Assembly: GCF_000275725.1 (NCBI RefSeq)
Contig: NZ_AJTS01000039.1
Coordinates: 85,821-149,820, forward strand
Source of the DNA: Vreelandella stevensii S18214
Lineage (GTDB): Bacteria; Pseudomonadota; Gammaproteobacteria; Pseudomonadales; Halomonadaceae
Length of the DNA: 64,000 nt
Reading direction: 5' to 3'
The notes below the pieces were generated by a model, which saw nothing but the letters and a program-made list of their open reading frames with translations, did not search any database and was not told where the DNA came from. Position numbers and translations under genes: made by a program. The first letter of the stretch is position 1, and each line of letters starts with the position of its first letter. Shown piece after piece: positions 8,640 through 18,065 of this stretch.

Positions 8640-10136
8640 TCAACGCTGGTTGGTGGGAAACGAGAACTCCGCCCGGGTGGCTTCGCTGACGGAGGGCCAG
8701 CGTTGGGAAACCGCTTTTCGGCGCGTGTAGAAGCGCACCGAGTCTGGGCCGTAGGCGTGGAGGTCGCCAAACAGCGAGCGCTTCCAGCCGCCAAAGCTGT
8801 GGTAGGCCACCGGCACGGGCAGCGGTACGTTCACCCCCACCATGCCCACTTCGATACCGTCGGTGAAGCGGCGGGCGGCTTCGCCATCGCGAGTGAACAG
8901 GCAGGTGCCGTTGCCGTATTCGTGGTCGTTGATCAGCTGCATGGCGTCGTCCAGGCTGCCGACCCGCACCACACAGAGTACCGGCCCGAAGATCTCTTCC
9001 TGATAAATGCGCATCTCCGCAGTGACGTGATCGAACAGACAGCCACCGACGAAATAGCCCTCTTCATGGCCAGCCACGCTCAGGCCGCGCCCATCCGCCA
9101 CGAGCGAAGCGCCAGCGTTAACGCCGTCTTCGATAAACCCAAGCACTTTATCGCGATGTTCGGCGGTGACCAGCGGGCCCATGTCCAAGCCTTTATCGGT
9201 ACCGGGGCCCACCTTCAACTGAGCGATCTTGGGCAGCATGGTGTCGACCAGACGGTCGGCGGTTTCATCACCCACGCACACCGCCACCGAAATCGCCATG
9301 CAGCGCTCGCCGCAGCTGCCGTAGGCGGCGCCCATCAGCGTGTTGGCGGCGTTTTCCAGGTCGGCGTCCGGCAGAATCACTGCGTGGTTTTTCGCGCCAC
9401 CCAGCGCCTGAACGCGCTTACCTGCCGCCGAGCCACGGGAGTAGATCGCCTCTGCCACGGGGGTAGAGCCCACGAACGAAATGGCTTTTACGGCCTTGGC
9501 ATCCAGCAAGGTTTCTACCGCTTCGCGACCGCCATGCACTACGTTCACCACGCCTTTGGGCAGCCCGGCCTCCTGCAACAACTCGGCCACGGCCATGGCG
9601 GCCGACGGGTCTTTTTCGGAGGGCTTGAGGATAAAGGTATTACCGCAGGCAATCGCCATGGGGTACATCCACAGCGGCACCATAGCGGGGAAGTTGAACG
9701 GCGTAATGCCCGCCACCACGCCCAGCGGCTGGAAGTTGGACCAGGCATCGATTCCCGGCCCCACGTTGTGGGAGTACTCGCCTTTCAGCAGCTCCGGCAC
9801 GCCACAGGCGTATTCGACGTTTTCAATGCCACGTTTCAACTCGCCCATGGCGTCTTCCACCGTCTTGCCATGCTCTTCGCTGACCAGCTGCACCAGGCGG
9901 TCGGCGTGCTCTTCCAGCAGCTGCTTGAAGCGGTACATGACCTGGGCACGCTTGGCGGGCGGCGTATCACGCCAGGCAGGAAACGCCGCCTGAGCCGCAG
10001 CAATGGCTCGCTCCACATCCGCCGCGCTGGCATCCGCCACTTGGCGAACCACCTTGCCCGTGGAAGGGTTGGTCACATCCAGCGTACGCTGGGTTTCCAC
10101 CAGCTCACCATTAATCAGGTGGGAAACAACACTCAT
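8640..10136 (-). CDS. mmsA: CoA-acylating (methyl)malonate-semialdehyde dehydrogenase
   Basis: 498 residues. It oxidises malonate or methylmalonate semialdehyde with NAD and CoA to acetyl-CoA or propionyl-CoA and CO2. The ALDH nucleotide fold, LGGAKNHAVILPDAD and the MmsA active-site block YGSCGERCMAISVAV are visible, with the catalytic Cys at about 279. The ATG at 10136 is taken; another ATG precedes it directly. The aminotransferase gene ends 30 bases upstream, so malonate semialdehyde made from beta-alanine would pass straight to this enzyme. Confidence 0.93.
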   Translation of the reverse strand: MSVVSHLINGELVETQRTLDVTNPSTGKVVRQVADASAADVERAIAAAQAAFPAWRDTPPAKRAQVMYRFKQLLEEHADRLVQLVSEEHGKTVEDAMGELKRGIENVEYACGVPELLKGEYSHNVGPGIDAWSNFQPLGVVAGITPFNFPAMVPLWMYPMAIACGNTFILKPSEKDPSAAMAVAELLQEAGLPKGVVNVVHGGREAVETLLDAKAVKAISFVGSTPVAEAIYSRGSAAGKRVQALGGAKNHAVILPDADLENAANTLMGAAYGSCGERCMAISVAVCVGDETADRLVDTMLPKIAQLKVGPGTDKGLDMGPLVTAEHRDKVLGFIEDGVNAGASLVADGRGLSVAGHEEGYFVGGCLFDHVTAEMRIYQEEIFGPVLCVVRVGSLDDAMQLINDHEYGNGTCLFTRDGEAARRFTDGIEVGMVGVNVPLPVPVAYHSFGGWKRSLFGDLHAYGPDSVRFYTRRKAVSQRWPSVSEATRAEFSFPTNQR

Positions 10137-10166
10137 CATGAAACTCCGAAACAGGGTGGGCCAAGG

Positions 10167-11540
10167 TTATGCCAGGGAATCCAGGGTACTGGCGACGGCA
10201 TCGAACAAACGCTCAAGCTCGGCTTCCGTGGTGCCAAAGGGAGGGCCGAACTGCAGGGTGTCGCCGCCGTAGCGCACGTAAAAACCGGCTTCCCACAACG
10301 CCATATGGGCATCGCGGGGGCGAATCGTCGGGTCGCCGTTACGCGGCGCAAGCTGCAGGGCACCGGCCAGGCCGTAGTTGCGAATATCGACGATATGTTG
10401 ACGGCCTTTCAGGGCGTGCAGCTTCTGCTCGAACACCGGGGCAATCGCACTGACCTGCGCGGGGAAGTCCTCACGCTCGAACAGTTCCAGCGCCGCCAGG
10501 CCAGCGGCACAGGCCACGGGGTGAGCGCTGTAGGTGTAACCATGGGGAAACTCGATGGCATGCTGCGGGCCACCGGCGTGCATGAAGGTGTCGAAAATCT
10601 CCCGGGAGGCAATCACGGCCCCCATGGGCACCGCCCCATTGGTGATCTGCTTGGCCACGTTCATGATGTCCGGCGTGACGCCAAACGCTTCGGCACCGGT
10701 GGTCGCCCCACTGCGGCCAAAGGCGGTAATGACTTCATCGAAAATCAGCAGAATATCGTGGGCGGTGCAGATTTCCCGCAGCCGGTTCAAGTAGCCCTTG
10801 GGCGGCACGATCACCCCCGCCGAGCCTGACATGGGTTCCACGATCACGGCGGCAATGGTCGACGCATCGTGCAAGGCAATTTGATCCAGCAACGCATCGG
10901 CCAGCTCAGCACCGGTTTCCGCCTGGCCACGGGTGTAGGCATGGCCCGCTTGCAGCGTATGGGGCAGGTGCGTCACGTCCATCAACTGGCCGTAGTGCTT
11001 ACGGTTACCGCCAATGCCCCCCAGGCTGGTGCCGCCGATATTCACCCCGTGGTAGCCCTTGGCGCGGCCAATCATGCGGGTTTTTTCCGGCTTGCCCTTC
11101 AACCGCCAATACGCCTTGGCCATCTTGACCGAGGTATCGGCGGCTTCTGAACCGGAGTTGGTGAAAAACACGTGATCCAGCCCAGCAGGCGTGAGGCTGG
11201 CGACCTTCTCTGCCAGCTTGAACGCCAACGGGTGGGCCATCTGAAAGCCGGGGGCAAAATCCAGCGTGCCCAACTGCGCCGCTACCGCTTTTTGAATCTC
11301 TTCACGGTTATGGCCCGCCCCGCAGGTCCACAGGCCAGAGAGCGAATCGAACAGTTTGCGCCCCTGGTCATCGATGTAATAACGCCCTTCGGCGCCCGCA
11401 ATCATGCGCGGGTTGGCACGAAAGTCCCGGTTGGCACTAAAGGGCATCCAATAGTGCTGATTCAGCGGCGCGGACGCCTCCCCATCACGGGATGCGTGCT
11501 CGGCGGTCTGCGTGGCGGATGGTCGTTGTACGTCCAACAT
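10167..11540 (-). CDS. Omega-amino acid (beta-alanine):pyruvate aminotransferase
   Basis: 457 residues, class-III PLP aminotransferase. The PLP lysine is about residue 297 in NVAKQITNGAVPMGAV, and IFDEVITAFGRSG holds the cofactor Asp. The strong opening QHYWMPFSANRDF matches beta-alanine:pyruvate transaminases. The start is the ATG at 11540, with AGGAGACG upstream; an in-frame start at 11600 lacks a ribosome site. Operon partner of mmsA and divergent from the carbamoyl-amino-acid hydrolase. Confidence 0.92.
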   Translation of the reverse strand: MLDVQRPSATQTAEHASRDGEASAPLNQHYWMPFSANRDFRANPRMIAGAEGRYYIDDQGRKLFDSLSGLWTCGAGHNREEIQKAVAAQLGTLDFAPGFQMAHPLAFKLAEKVASLTPAGLDHVFFTNSGSEAADTSVKMAKAYWRLKGKPEKTRMIGRAKGYHGVNIGGTSLGGIGGNRKHYGQLMDVTHLPHTLQAGHAYTRGQAETGAELADALLDQIALHDASTIAAVIVEPMSGSAGVIVPPKGYLNRLREICTAHDILLIFDEVITAFGRSGATTGAEAFGVTPDIMNVAKQITNGAVPMGAVIASREIFDTFMHAGGPQHAIEFPHGYTYSAHPVACAAGLAALELFEREDFPAQVSAIAPVFEQKLHALKGRQHIVDIRNYGLAGALQLAPRNGDPTIRPRDAHMALWEAGFYVRYGGDTLQFGPPFGTTEAELERLFDAVASTLDSLA

Positions 11541-11749
11541 GGTGTTCGTCTCCTCATGTCCGGCTGCCTGGCAATATGGCATGCAGCCAGCATGCGCCAC
11601 TCGACACGTATGTAAAATTACGCTTTTCTTTTGTTCACGTTAGAGAATAGATACGTAACATCGCCGCATTTAACTCTACGCTGGCAGTTAATGAATAAAC
11701 GACAGGACGCTCGCCAGCCTTACCTGTGCTCATTCAACAAGGATTTCCC
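11541..11749. promoter_or_regulatory. Divergent control region of the pyrimidine/beta-alanine genes
   Basis: A 209-base gene-free stretch, AT-rich at about 11605-11695, between two divergent genes of one pathway. It must hold both promoters. No perfect RutR-type palindrome (TTGACCA..TGGTCAA) is present, so the operator is not assigned. Confidence 0.5.
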
Positions 11750-13027
11750 ATGAACTCATTGACTGACCCCAGCACTACACAGCGCCATTTACAGACCGAC
11801 AGCGACCGCCTTTGGGCGTCGCTCATGGAGATGGCCAAACTAGGGGCCACGCCCAAGGGCGGCGTGAACCGTCAGGCGTTGACCGACCTGGAGCGCCAGG
11901 GCCGCGACCTGTTTATTCAGTGGTGCCGTGCCGAGGGCTGCACGATCCGCATTGATAATATCGGCAATATCTTTGCCCGTCGGGAAGGCAGCGACCCCAG
12001 TGCCAAAACAGTCATGGCGGGCAGCCACCTGGATACCCAACCCACCGGTGGCAAATACGACGGCTGCTTCGGTGTCATGTCGGGTCTTGAAGTCATTCGT
12101 ACGCTCAACCAGCACAACATCACCACGCGCTCGTCCATCGAAGTGGTCGCCTGGACGAACGAAGAGGGCTGCCGCTTTCCTCCCTGCATGATGGGCTCTG
12201 GCGTCTTTACCGGCGAACTGGCGTTCGATGCCATGATGGCGCGCACCGACGCCGAAGGCATCACGGTGAGTGACGCGCTGGATGCCATTCACTATCGCGG
12301 TCAGGATGAGGTGTCGCCGGACGAGATCAAGGCGTATTTCGAGCCTCATATCGAACAAGGCCCCATTCTCGAAGATACCGATACCACCATTGGCGTGGTC
12401 ATCGGCGGGCTTGGGCAGAAGTGGTTCGACTTGACCCTGACCGGGCTCGAAGCCCATGCAGGGCCCACGCCCATGAACCTGCGCCGGGATGCCATGATGG
12501 GCGCGGCAGAAGTCACCCAGGCACTCAACCGGATTGCCCATGAGCATCAACCCCACGGGCGCGGCACGGTGGGCTGCATGACGCTGCACCCGGGCTCGCG
12601 CAACGTGATTCCCGGCCAGGTCAAGATGACCCTGGACATGCGCCACTGGGAACCCGAGGCCCTCATTGCCATGGGGCAAGCCGTGGCCAGCGCCGTGGAA
12701 GAGATCTGCCAACGTCACGGGCTGGAGTACGAACTGACCCCGACGGCCGATTTTGCCCCTGAGCATTTCGATCAGGCATGCGTGAACAGCGTACGCCAGG
12801 CCGCTGAAAAGCTGCAGCTATCGCACATGGATATCATCAGCGGCGCAGGCCACGACGCGATGTTCATTGGCCGTGTTGCCCCCGCCGCGATGATCTTCAT
12901 TCCCTGCAAGGATGGCATCAGCCATAACGAGATCGAAAGCGCCACGCCCGAGCACGTCCACGCAGGCTGTAACGTGCTGCTGCACGCCATGCTGGAAGCG
13001 GCAGAGGTGCATGACAGAGGTGCATGA
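11750..13027 (+). CDS. Zn-dependent N-carbamoyl amino acid amidohydrolase (beta-ureidopropionase type)
   Basis: 425 residues of the M20/HyuC-AmaB family. Metal-ligand regions are GSHLDTQPTGGKYDG, WTNEEGCRFPPCMMGSG and FEPHIEQGPILE; the dimer-domain motif GLEAHAGPTPM follows, then SGAGHDAMF and CKDGISHNEIE. It hydrolyses N-carbamoyl-beta-alanine or carbamoyl amino acids to the free amino acid, CO2 and ammonia. The ATG at 11750 follows AAGGATTT. With the transaminase and mmsA it completes the lower reductive uracil pathway; dihydropyrimidine dehydrogenase and dihydropyrimidinase are not in the window. Confidence 0.88.
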   Translation: MNSLTDPSTTQRHLQTDSDRLWASLMEMAKLGATPKGGVNRQALTDLERQGRDLFIQWCRAEGCTIRIDNIGNIFARREGSDPSAKTVMAGSHLDTQPTGGKYDGCFGVMSGLEVIRTLNQHNITTRSSIEVVAWTNEEGCRFPPCMMGSGVFTGELAFDAMMARTDAEGITVSDALDAIHYRGQDEVSPDEIKAYFEPHIEQGPILEDTDTTIGVVIGGLGQKWFDLTLTGLEAHAGPTPMNLRRDAMMGAAEVTQALNRIAHEHQPHGRGTVGCMTLHPGSRNVIPGQVKMTLDMRHWEPEALIAMGQAVASAVEEICQRHGLEYELTPTADFAPEHFDQACVNSVRQAAEKLQLSHMDIISGAGHDAMFIGRVAPAAMIFIPCKDGISHNEIESATPEHVHAGCNVLLHAMLEAAEVHDRGA

Positions 13028-13042
13028 CAGAGCTGCATGACA
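13004..13042. repeat. 13-bp tandem repeat (3 units) over the stop codon of the amidohydrolase
   Basis: Unit GAGGTGCATGACA at 13004-13016 and 13017-13029, then GAGCTGCATGACA at 13030-13042. The gene's TGA stop lies in the second unit. 13 is not a multiple of three, so the array changes frame as it repeats. Confidence 0.9.
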
Positions 13043-13069
13043 TTGAGTCGTGAAGCGTGGGCAGTGTGG

Positions 13070-14464
13070 CTAAACGTCAGCCAACTGCCTGCGTGCCAAC
13101 TCGGCGAACTGTTTGCGCGAGGGTTTGAGCGCCACCTGCGGCGGCCAGGGTAGCCAGGCATCGGGGACCATGAAGCCCGGCAGCGCCTCGCGCACCCAGG
13201 CGGCCAGGGCCTCGGGGCAGAGCGGATCGGTTTGCGGTTCGATGAAGGCCACCGGGCGCTCGCCCCACTCCGGGTGGGGCACGGCCACCACCAGCGCCTG
13301 GGCCACGCCCGGGTAGTCGACCAGCCGCTGCTCGATGCTTTCCGGCTGTATGTTTTCACCGCCGGAAATGAACACGTTGTCGAGCCGCCCTTCGACGACG
13401 AGCGCCTGCTGGTCGTTGAAGTAGCCTCGGTCACGGGTGGCGAACCAGCCCTCGTCGTTGACGGCGGGGTCCAGTGCGCCGTCGGCCAGATAGCCGCTGA
13501 ACAGCGTGTCGCCCTTGACCTGAATTTCGCCGTCCACCACCCGCACCTGACGCCCCGGCAAGGGCTGCCCTACCACGCCAGGGGCGGTGGGCAAGCCGGT
13601 ACACACCTGGCTGGCCATTTCCGACAGCCCATAGCTGACCTTGGGCGTCAGCCCCAGGCGCTGCAAGCGTTCGACCAGCGGCGCGGGAATGGCCGCGCCC
13701 CCCAGCAGCAGCTCGCGAAGCTGGGTATGTCGAGGGTCGAAGCCTTCCCTCAGTAGCCGCCAAAGCTGCGTCGGCACCAATGAAAGGTGGGTGATAGGCT
13801 GCTGCATCAGGCGCTCGGCCAGCGGGCGAGTCGTATCGTCCAGCACCAGCCGCCCCCCGGCCAGAAAAACCCGAAACGCAATGGCATAGCCCCCCACATG
13901 AAACAGCGGCAGCGAAAGCAGCCAGCCGCTATCCGGGCCCACAGGAATCAGCGACGCCGAACCCCGCGCCGAGGCCAGATGATTCCCCACCCGGTGCAAC
14001 ACCGCCTTGGGCGGGCCACTGGAGCCAGAGGTGAGGATGGTGTTGCTGCGCTGGCTCGCGTACAAGACCGGTGGCTCACCGGGGTCGGCCTCCGCACGGT
14101 AGTCGAGGGAGATCGGCGGCAGCTCGGAAGAGTAGGCAAAGTCGCTCTCCGGCTGGCACACCCGGGTGACCTGCACCCGCCGCGCCAGCGCCTGCTGCTG
14201 AGCCACAGGAAACGCCGGGTTCAGCGGGCAGAACACCACCCCTGCCCTAAGGCAGGCCCAAGCCAGCAACACGCCCTGCAACGACCCTCGGGTGGGCACC
14301 AAAAGGGGCATGCCCCGTACCAGGCCCTGCCTGGCCAACTGCTGGGCCAGGGATGCCACGCGCCGGTTCAACGTGCGATAGCTCAGGCGCACCGCGCCCG
14401 CCTCCACCGCGATATGCTCCGGCGCCTGTTGGGCCCAGTAGTGAATGGGGCATGTCTCGGTCAC
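13070..14464 (-). CDS. menE: o-Succinylbenzoate-CoA ligase
   Basis: 464 residues, ANL-superfamily adenylating enzyme. The P-loop NTILTSGSSGPPKAVLH, SYGLSEMASQV, the Asp of ATRDRGYF and the hinge GRLDNVFISGGENIQP are all present; the C-terminal lysine lies in KPSRKQFAELARR. It activates o-succinylbenzoate with ATP and CoA in menaquinone synthesis. Its start overlaps the menC stop by four bases (ATGA), showing tight coupling. Last gene of the frd-men transcript. Confidence 0.92.
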   Translation of the reverse strand: MTETCPIHYWAQQAPEHIAVEAGAVRLSYRTLNRRVASLAQQLARQGLVRGMPLLVPTRGSLQGVLLAWACLRAGVVFCPLNPAFPVAQQQALARRVQVTRVCQPESDFAYSSELPPISLDYRAEADPGEPPVLYASQRSNTILTSGSSGPPKAVLHRVGNHLASARGSASLIPVGPDSGWLLSLPLFHVGGYAIAFRVFLAGGRLVLDDTTRPLAERLMQQPITHLSLVPTQLWRLLREGFDPRHTQLRELLLGGAAIPAPLVERLQRLGLTPKVSYGLSEMASQVCTGLPTAPGVVGQPLPGRQVRVVDGEIQVKGDTLFSGYLADGALDPAVNDEGWFATRDRGYFNDQQALVVEGRLDNVFISGGENIQPESIEQRLVDYPGVAQALVVAVPHPEWGERPVAFIEPQTDPLCPEALAAWVREALPGFMVPDAWLPWPPQVALKPSRKQFAELARRQLADV

Positions 14465-15432
14465 GGGGAAAGCTCCTTGCAGTCGTCGCCAGCGGCGGCG
14501 TGGTAGAGGCAGTGCAGCCGCGCGTGCCGCAACTTACCGGCTGGCGAGAGAAGTGATTCGCTGAACGCCTGGGCGGTATCCAGCCCCGCAGGCTCCTCGG
14601 GAGCCCACTGCCGGGCCAGGCAACTCAACTGCCCCAACCCCCACTGAGATTCGAAACTGGATGAGATCACCACCCGCAAGCGGTGGGCCCTGGCGCGCTG
14701 AACCAACGTCTGGCAGGCCGCGAACCCGCCAATCAGCGTCGGCTTGATGACCAGCGCGGCCAGCCGGGGGTGCGGCGCCCAAACGGTGCCGCGCTGCAGA
14801 GTTTCATCCAGGGCGATGTCGATGCCCGTGGCGTCCGCCACGGCGATGCTGTCGGCCAGCGTAGCACAGGGCTCCTCCAGGTAATCGACTTGGGCAGGCG
14901 AGAGCTGCTGGCAAAAGCGCAGTGCCTGCTCACGCTGCCAGCCACCGTTGGCATCGAGGATCAGCCGCGTGTTGGGTAGCCATCTGGCGAGGCTTGTGAT
15001 CAAGGCCAGCTCCGCGTCGCTCGGGTAGCGGGCCACCTTCAGTTTGATGCGCTCTGGTGGAGCGGCCTGCCATTGGGCCGCGCGCTCGGGCAGTGCATTT
15101 ATCAGCGCTTGCGGGGTGCCCTGCAGCAATGGGTAAGGCGGCCGAAGGTCAGGCAGGGAAGCGGGCCAGCGGTGCCGCGCACAGTCGAAACCAAACTGTA
15201 CTGAAGGTAACGTTGGCGTGGCTGTCTCACCGCGCTCTATAGCCGCCAGGCAGGCCAGGCTCTCGGCGGCGGCGTCAGCGAGGCTCTCACGGGAGAAGCC
15301 CGGCAGCGGGGCCATCTCGCCCCACTGGCCGTTGATCGTGACTAACAGCCCTTCTCTGCTCGCCAGCCGCTGGCCTTTGAACGTCAGCGGCTGGCGAAAC
15401 GGTAGCGAGTAGCGGTAAAGCGCCAGCGCCAT
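14461..15432 (-). CDS. menC: o-Succinylbenzoate synthase
   Basis: 323 residues, enolase superfamily. Catalytic lysines are in IKLKVARYP and VIKPTLIGG; the metal-binding acids are in LILDANGGW, DYLEEP and ALDE. It dehydrates SHCHC to o-succinylbenzoate. Its ATG shares one base with the menB stop and its own stop overlaps menE. Confidence 0.92.
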   Translation of the reverse strand: MALALYRYSLPFRQPLTFKGQRLASREGLLVTINGQWGEMAPLPGFSRESLADAAAESLACLAAIERGETATPTLPSVQFGFDCARHRWPASLPDLRPPYPLLQGTPQALINALPERAAQWQAAPPERIKLKVARYPSDAELALITSLARWLPNTRLILDANGGWQREQALRFCQQLSPAQVDYLEEPCATLADSIAVADATGIDIALDETLQRGTVWAPHPRLAALVIKPTLIGGFAACQTLVQRARAHRLRVVISSSFESQWGLGQLSCLARQWAPEEPAGLDTAQAFSESLLSPAGKLRHARLHCLYHAAAGDDCKELSP

Positions 15433-16292
15433 CAGGGGTTGCGCGGATAGCGCGAGAAGTCCGGGCGGCGCTTTTCATTGAAGGCGTTGCGCCCTTCCTG
15501 CCCCTCGTCGGTCATGTAGAAGAGCATGGTGGCATTGCCCGCCAGCTCCTGCAGCCCGGCCTGGCCGTCGCAGTCGGCGTTCAGCGCCGCTTTCAGGCAG
15601 CGCAGCGCCATGGGGCTATGCTGCAGCATTTCACGGCACCAGCGCACGCTCTCTCGCTCCAGCTCGGCCACCGGCACCACGTGGTTCACCAGCCCCATCT
15701 CCAACGCCTGGGCGGCGCTGTACTGTCGGCACAGGAACCATATTTCACGGGCTTTTTTCTGGCCGACGATTCTCGCCATGTAGGCAGCCCCGTAGCCCCC
15801 GTCAAACGACCCCACCTTGGGGCCCGTTTGCCCGAAAACGGCGTTATCGGCGGCGATGGTCAGGTCGCACATCATGTGCAGCACGTGGCCACCGCCAATG
15901 GCGTAGCCTGCCACCATGGCAATAATCGGCTTGGGGCAGGTACGAATGTCACGCTGGAAATCCAGCACGTTGAGGTGATGGGTGCCCGCCTCATCGCGGT
16001 AGCCGCCGTAGTCGCCACGAATGCGCTGGTCGCCCCCGGAGCAGAAGGCCTGTTCGCCCGCCCCGGTCAGCAGAATCGCGCCGATGGCGCTGTCGTGGCG
16101 CGCGCGGCCCAGGGCATGGATCATCTCGCTCACCGTTTGCGGGCGAAACGCATTGCGCACCTCAGGGCGGTTGATGGTGATCCGGGCAATGCCCTCCTCA
16201 GCGGTGTGATAGAGGATGTCCTGGTACTCCTGCGAGGCGTCCTGCCACGCGATAGGGGCATACAGCGCCTGTTCCGTGAGTCCTTCGATCAT
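15432..16292 (-). CDS. menB: 1,4-Dihydroxy-2-naphthoyl-CoA synthase
   Basis: 286 residues, crotonase fold. Landmarks are [16 protein letters not shown], the oxyanion region [20 protein letters not shown], and [20 protein letters not shown], all characteristic of MenB. It cyclises o-succinylbenzoyl-CoA. It follows frdD by 64 bases on the same strand, so fumarate reductase and quinone synthesis genes are physically linked. Confidence 0.94.
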   Translation of the reverse strand: MIEGLTEQALYAPIAWQDASQEYQDILYHTAEEGIARITINRPEVRNAFRPQTVSEMIHALGRARHDSAIGAILLTGAGEQAFCSGGDQRIRGDYGGYRDEAGTHHLNVLDFQRDIRTCPKPIIAMVAGYAIGGGHVLHMMCDLTIAADNAVFGQTGPKVGSFDGGYGAAYMARIVGQKKAREIWFLCRQYSAAQALEMGLVNHVVPVAELERESVRWCREMLQHSPMALRCLKAALNADCDGQAGLQELAGNATMLFYMTDEGQEGRNAFNEKRRPDFSRYPRNP

Positions 16293-16356
16293 GCTGACCT
16301 CGTGCTTTATCAGGGGTGTGCGTTCTTTTTGGTAAGGCGGTGTTCGCGGGCGGGCC

Positions 16357-16752
16357 TCAGCGCAGCCAGCCCACGACCACCAGAGCCAGCGCCAACAGGC
16401 TCAGCAAGGCTGCCAGGCCGTACATCAGCCATTTGTTGCGGGTGTCCTGGCCAAGGCTCAGGTCGAATAGGCCATGGCGCAGCCGGTGGGCGGCATGAAA
16501 CAGCGGCAAGCACACGGCGGCGCCGATGAACAGCACACCGGGCAGGCTGAACAGCAGGCGTGAGGCCCGCTCGTGACCAAGCGCCTCGGCGGGCAGCAGG
16601 CCCAGCGGCAGCAATAGCCCGATGAACAGAATCACCGCAGGCAAGACCACGGCAAAACAGACGCCCCCCGCACTGAACAGCCCCCACCACAAGGGTTCGT
16701 CATAGGCTTGCCGAGGCTGGCTCAGGTGTGCTTTTTGATGTGAGGTTTTCAT
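16357..16752 (-). CDS. frdD: Fumarate reductase membrane subunit D
   Basis: 131 residues with three hydrophobic segments and the FrdD-like [13 protein letters not shown] opening. Together with FrdC it anchors the FrdAB heads and carries menaquinol electrons. The ATG at 16752 overlaps the frdC stop by four bases. The length suits FrdD (E. coli 119) and not the larger SdhC/D pair. Confidence 0.88.
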   Translation of the reverse strand: MKTSHQKAHLSQPRQAYDEPLWWGLFSAGGVCFAVVLPAVILFIGLLLPLGLLPAEALGHERASRLLFSLPGVLFIGAAVCLPLFHAAHRLRHGLFDLSLGQDTRNKWLMYGLAALLSLLALALVVVGWLR

Positions 16753-17150
16753 GCGCCGCCCCTCCCCAAGAGCCAGAACAACACGACCGCCACTGCCACG
16801 ACCCCCGCCCACTGGCCAGCAACGATGGCGCCAGCGGGCACGCTGCGCCCCGCCACGCGTAGCGGCATGACCCGAGGAAACAGCACGAAGAAGGTGGCCG
16901 CGTGATAGAGACTGGCCACCAGCGCCAGCGCATTCAGCAGTAGCACCAGCGGCGAGCCCATGAAGGCCACCCAGCCCTGCCAGCTCGCCGGGCCCTGCAA
17001 CAGCGCGAACACCCCTGCCAACAGGCAGAGAATGAAAAACACCAGCGGCACCACCGTGGCTTCGCGCAGCATATAGCGCTTGAAGAAACCGTGCTTCAGC
17101 CACCAGTTGCGCTTCAAGGGCGGCAGCCGTTGTGATGATGATTTTTCCAT
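16749..17150 (-). CDS. frdC: Fumarate reductase membrane subunit C
   Basis: 133 residues from the ATG at 17150, with GGAG seven bases upstream. NWWLKHGFFKRYMLREATVV matches E. coli FrdC ([20 protein letters not shown]). Three membrane segments follow. It lies 180 bases after frdB across two hairpins, and is coupled to frdD by an ATGA overlap. Confidence 0.9.
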   Translation of the reverse strand: MEKSSSQRLPPLKRNWWLKHGFFKRYMLREATVVPLVFFILCLLAGVFALLQGPASWQGWVAFMGSPLVLLLNALALVASLYHAATFFVLFPRVMPLRVAGRSVPAGAIVAGQWAGVVAVAVVLFWLLGRGGA

Positions 17151-17171
17151 ATCCAATCTCCTACACCTTTT

Positions 17172-17261
17172 CTAACTGAGCTATCTCAGTTAGTGACGGA
17201 TATCCGATACCGTTGAGCGGGGCAGGTTGTAGCGAGGGTCTTTCGCCAAGGATGGCGAAAG
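17172..17261. other. Two hairpins in the frdB-frdC intergenic gap
   Basis: Stem 1 is CTAACTGAG/CTCAGTTAG (17172-17193, four-base loop). Stem 2 is CTTTCGCCA/TGGCGAAAG (17240-17261, four-base loop). Neither is followed by a U-run on the minus strand, so they look more like mRNA stability or processing structures than terminators. Nothing else is seen in this gap. Confidence 0.65.
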
Positions 17262-17330
17262 TAGCGCCCATGGATGGGTTCACAGCGCCCTCGCGGAAAC
17301 CTGCCGCACGGCAACGCGGCTTGGTTACCC

Positions 17331-18065
17331 CTACCCCTTGAACAGCGCGATCAGCGTATGTTTGGCGGCCTCGACCTTGCCCTGGTTGACCGCAGCGGCC
17401 GGGTCGACGTGCTTGGGGCACACCTGCGAGCAGAAGCCCACGAAGGTACAGCTCCAGACGCCATCATGGCGGTTGAGCTGCGCCATGCGCTGGCGTTTGC
17501 CTTGGTCCCGGCTGTCCAGGTTGTAACGGTGTGCCAGGGTCAGCGCCGCAGGCCCCAGAAACTCCGGGTTCAAGCCAAACTGCGGGCACGCCGAATAGCA
17601 CAGGCCACAGTTGATGCAGTTGGCAAACTGCCGATAGCGCGCCAGCTGTTCAGGCGTTTGTGTGTGGGGCTGCGCCTGGCCGGGGTCGAAGGTTTGCACC
17701 GGGTCCTGTTCGATCAGGTAGGGCTTCACCGCCGCCAGGTGCTCCAGGAACAGCGCCATGTCCACAACCAGATCCCGCTGCACGGGGAAGTGCGCCAGCG
17801 GTTCGATACGAATCTCGCCAGGGTAGTCGCGCAGGAAGGTTTTACAGCCCAGCTTGGGAATGCCGTTGACCATGACGCCACAGGAGCCACAAATCGCCAT
17901 TCGGCAAGACCAGCGGTAGCTCAGCGTGCTGTCCTGCTGCTCCTTGATATGGTTCAACGCGTCGAGAAGCGAGGTGCTCTCCTCCACCGCAACGTCGTAG
18001 GTTTGCCAGTAGGGTTCCGCTGCGCTGTCGGGCAGGTAACGCTTGATGCTGATGTGCTTGTTCAT
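17331..18065 (-). CDS. frdB: Fumarate reductase iron-sulfur subunit
   Basis: 244 residues. The 2Fe-2S ligands are in [10 protein letters not shown] (Cys54, 59, 62) and a later Cys74. The 4Fe-4S/3Fe-4S ligands are in [12 protein letters not shown] (150-160) and [14 protein letters not shown]. It carries electrons from the membrane quinol to FrdA. It overlaps the frdA stop by four bases. Confidence 0.95.
   Translation of the reverse strand: MNKHISIKRYLPDSAAEPYWQTYDVAVEESTSLLDALNHIKEQQDSTLSYRWSCRMAICGSCGVMVNGIPKLGCKTFLRDYPGEIRIEPLAHFPVQRDLVVDMALFLEHLAAVKPYLIEQDPVQTFDPGQAQPHTQTPEQLARYRQFANCINCGLCYSACPQFGLNPEFLGPAALTLAHRYNLDSRDQGKRQRMAQLNRHDGVWSCTFVGFCSQVCPKHVDPAAAVNQGKVEAAKHTLIALFKG

Noticed and set aside
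8703-10829. 708-codon plus-strand open frame
   Set aside because: It lies opposite mmsA and the transaminase, is rich in His, Arg, Gly and Gln, and shows no family motif. It is a high-GC shadow frame.
17172-17261. Intrinsic terminators between frdB and frdC
   Set aside because: No U-run follows either stem on the transcribed strand.
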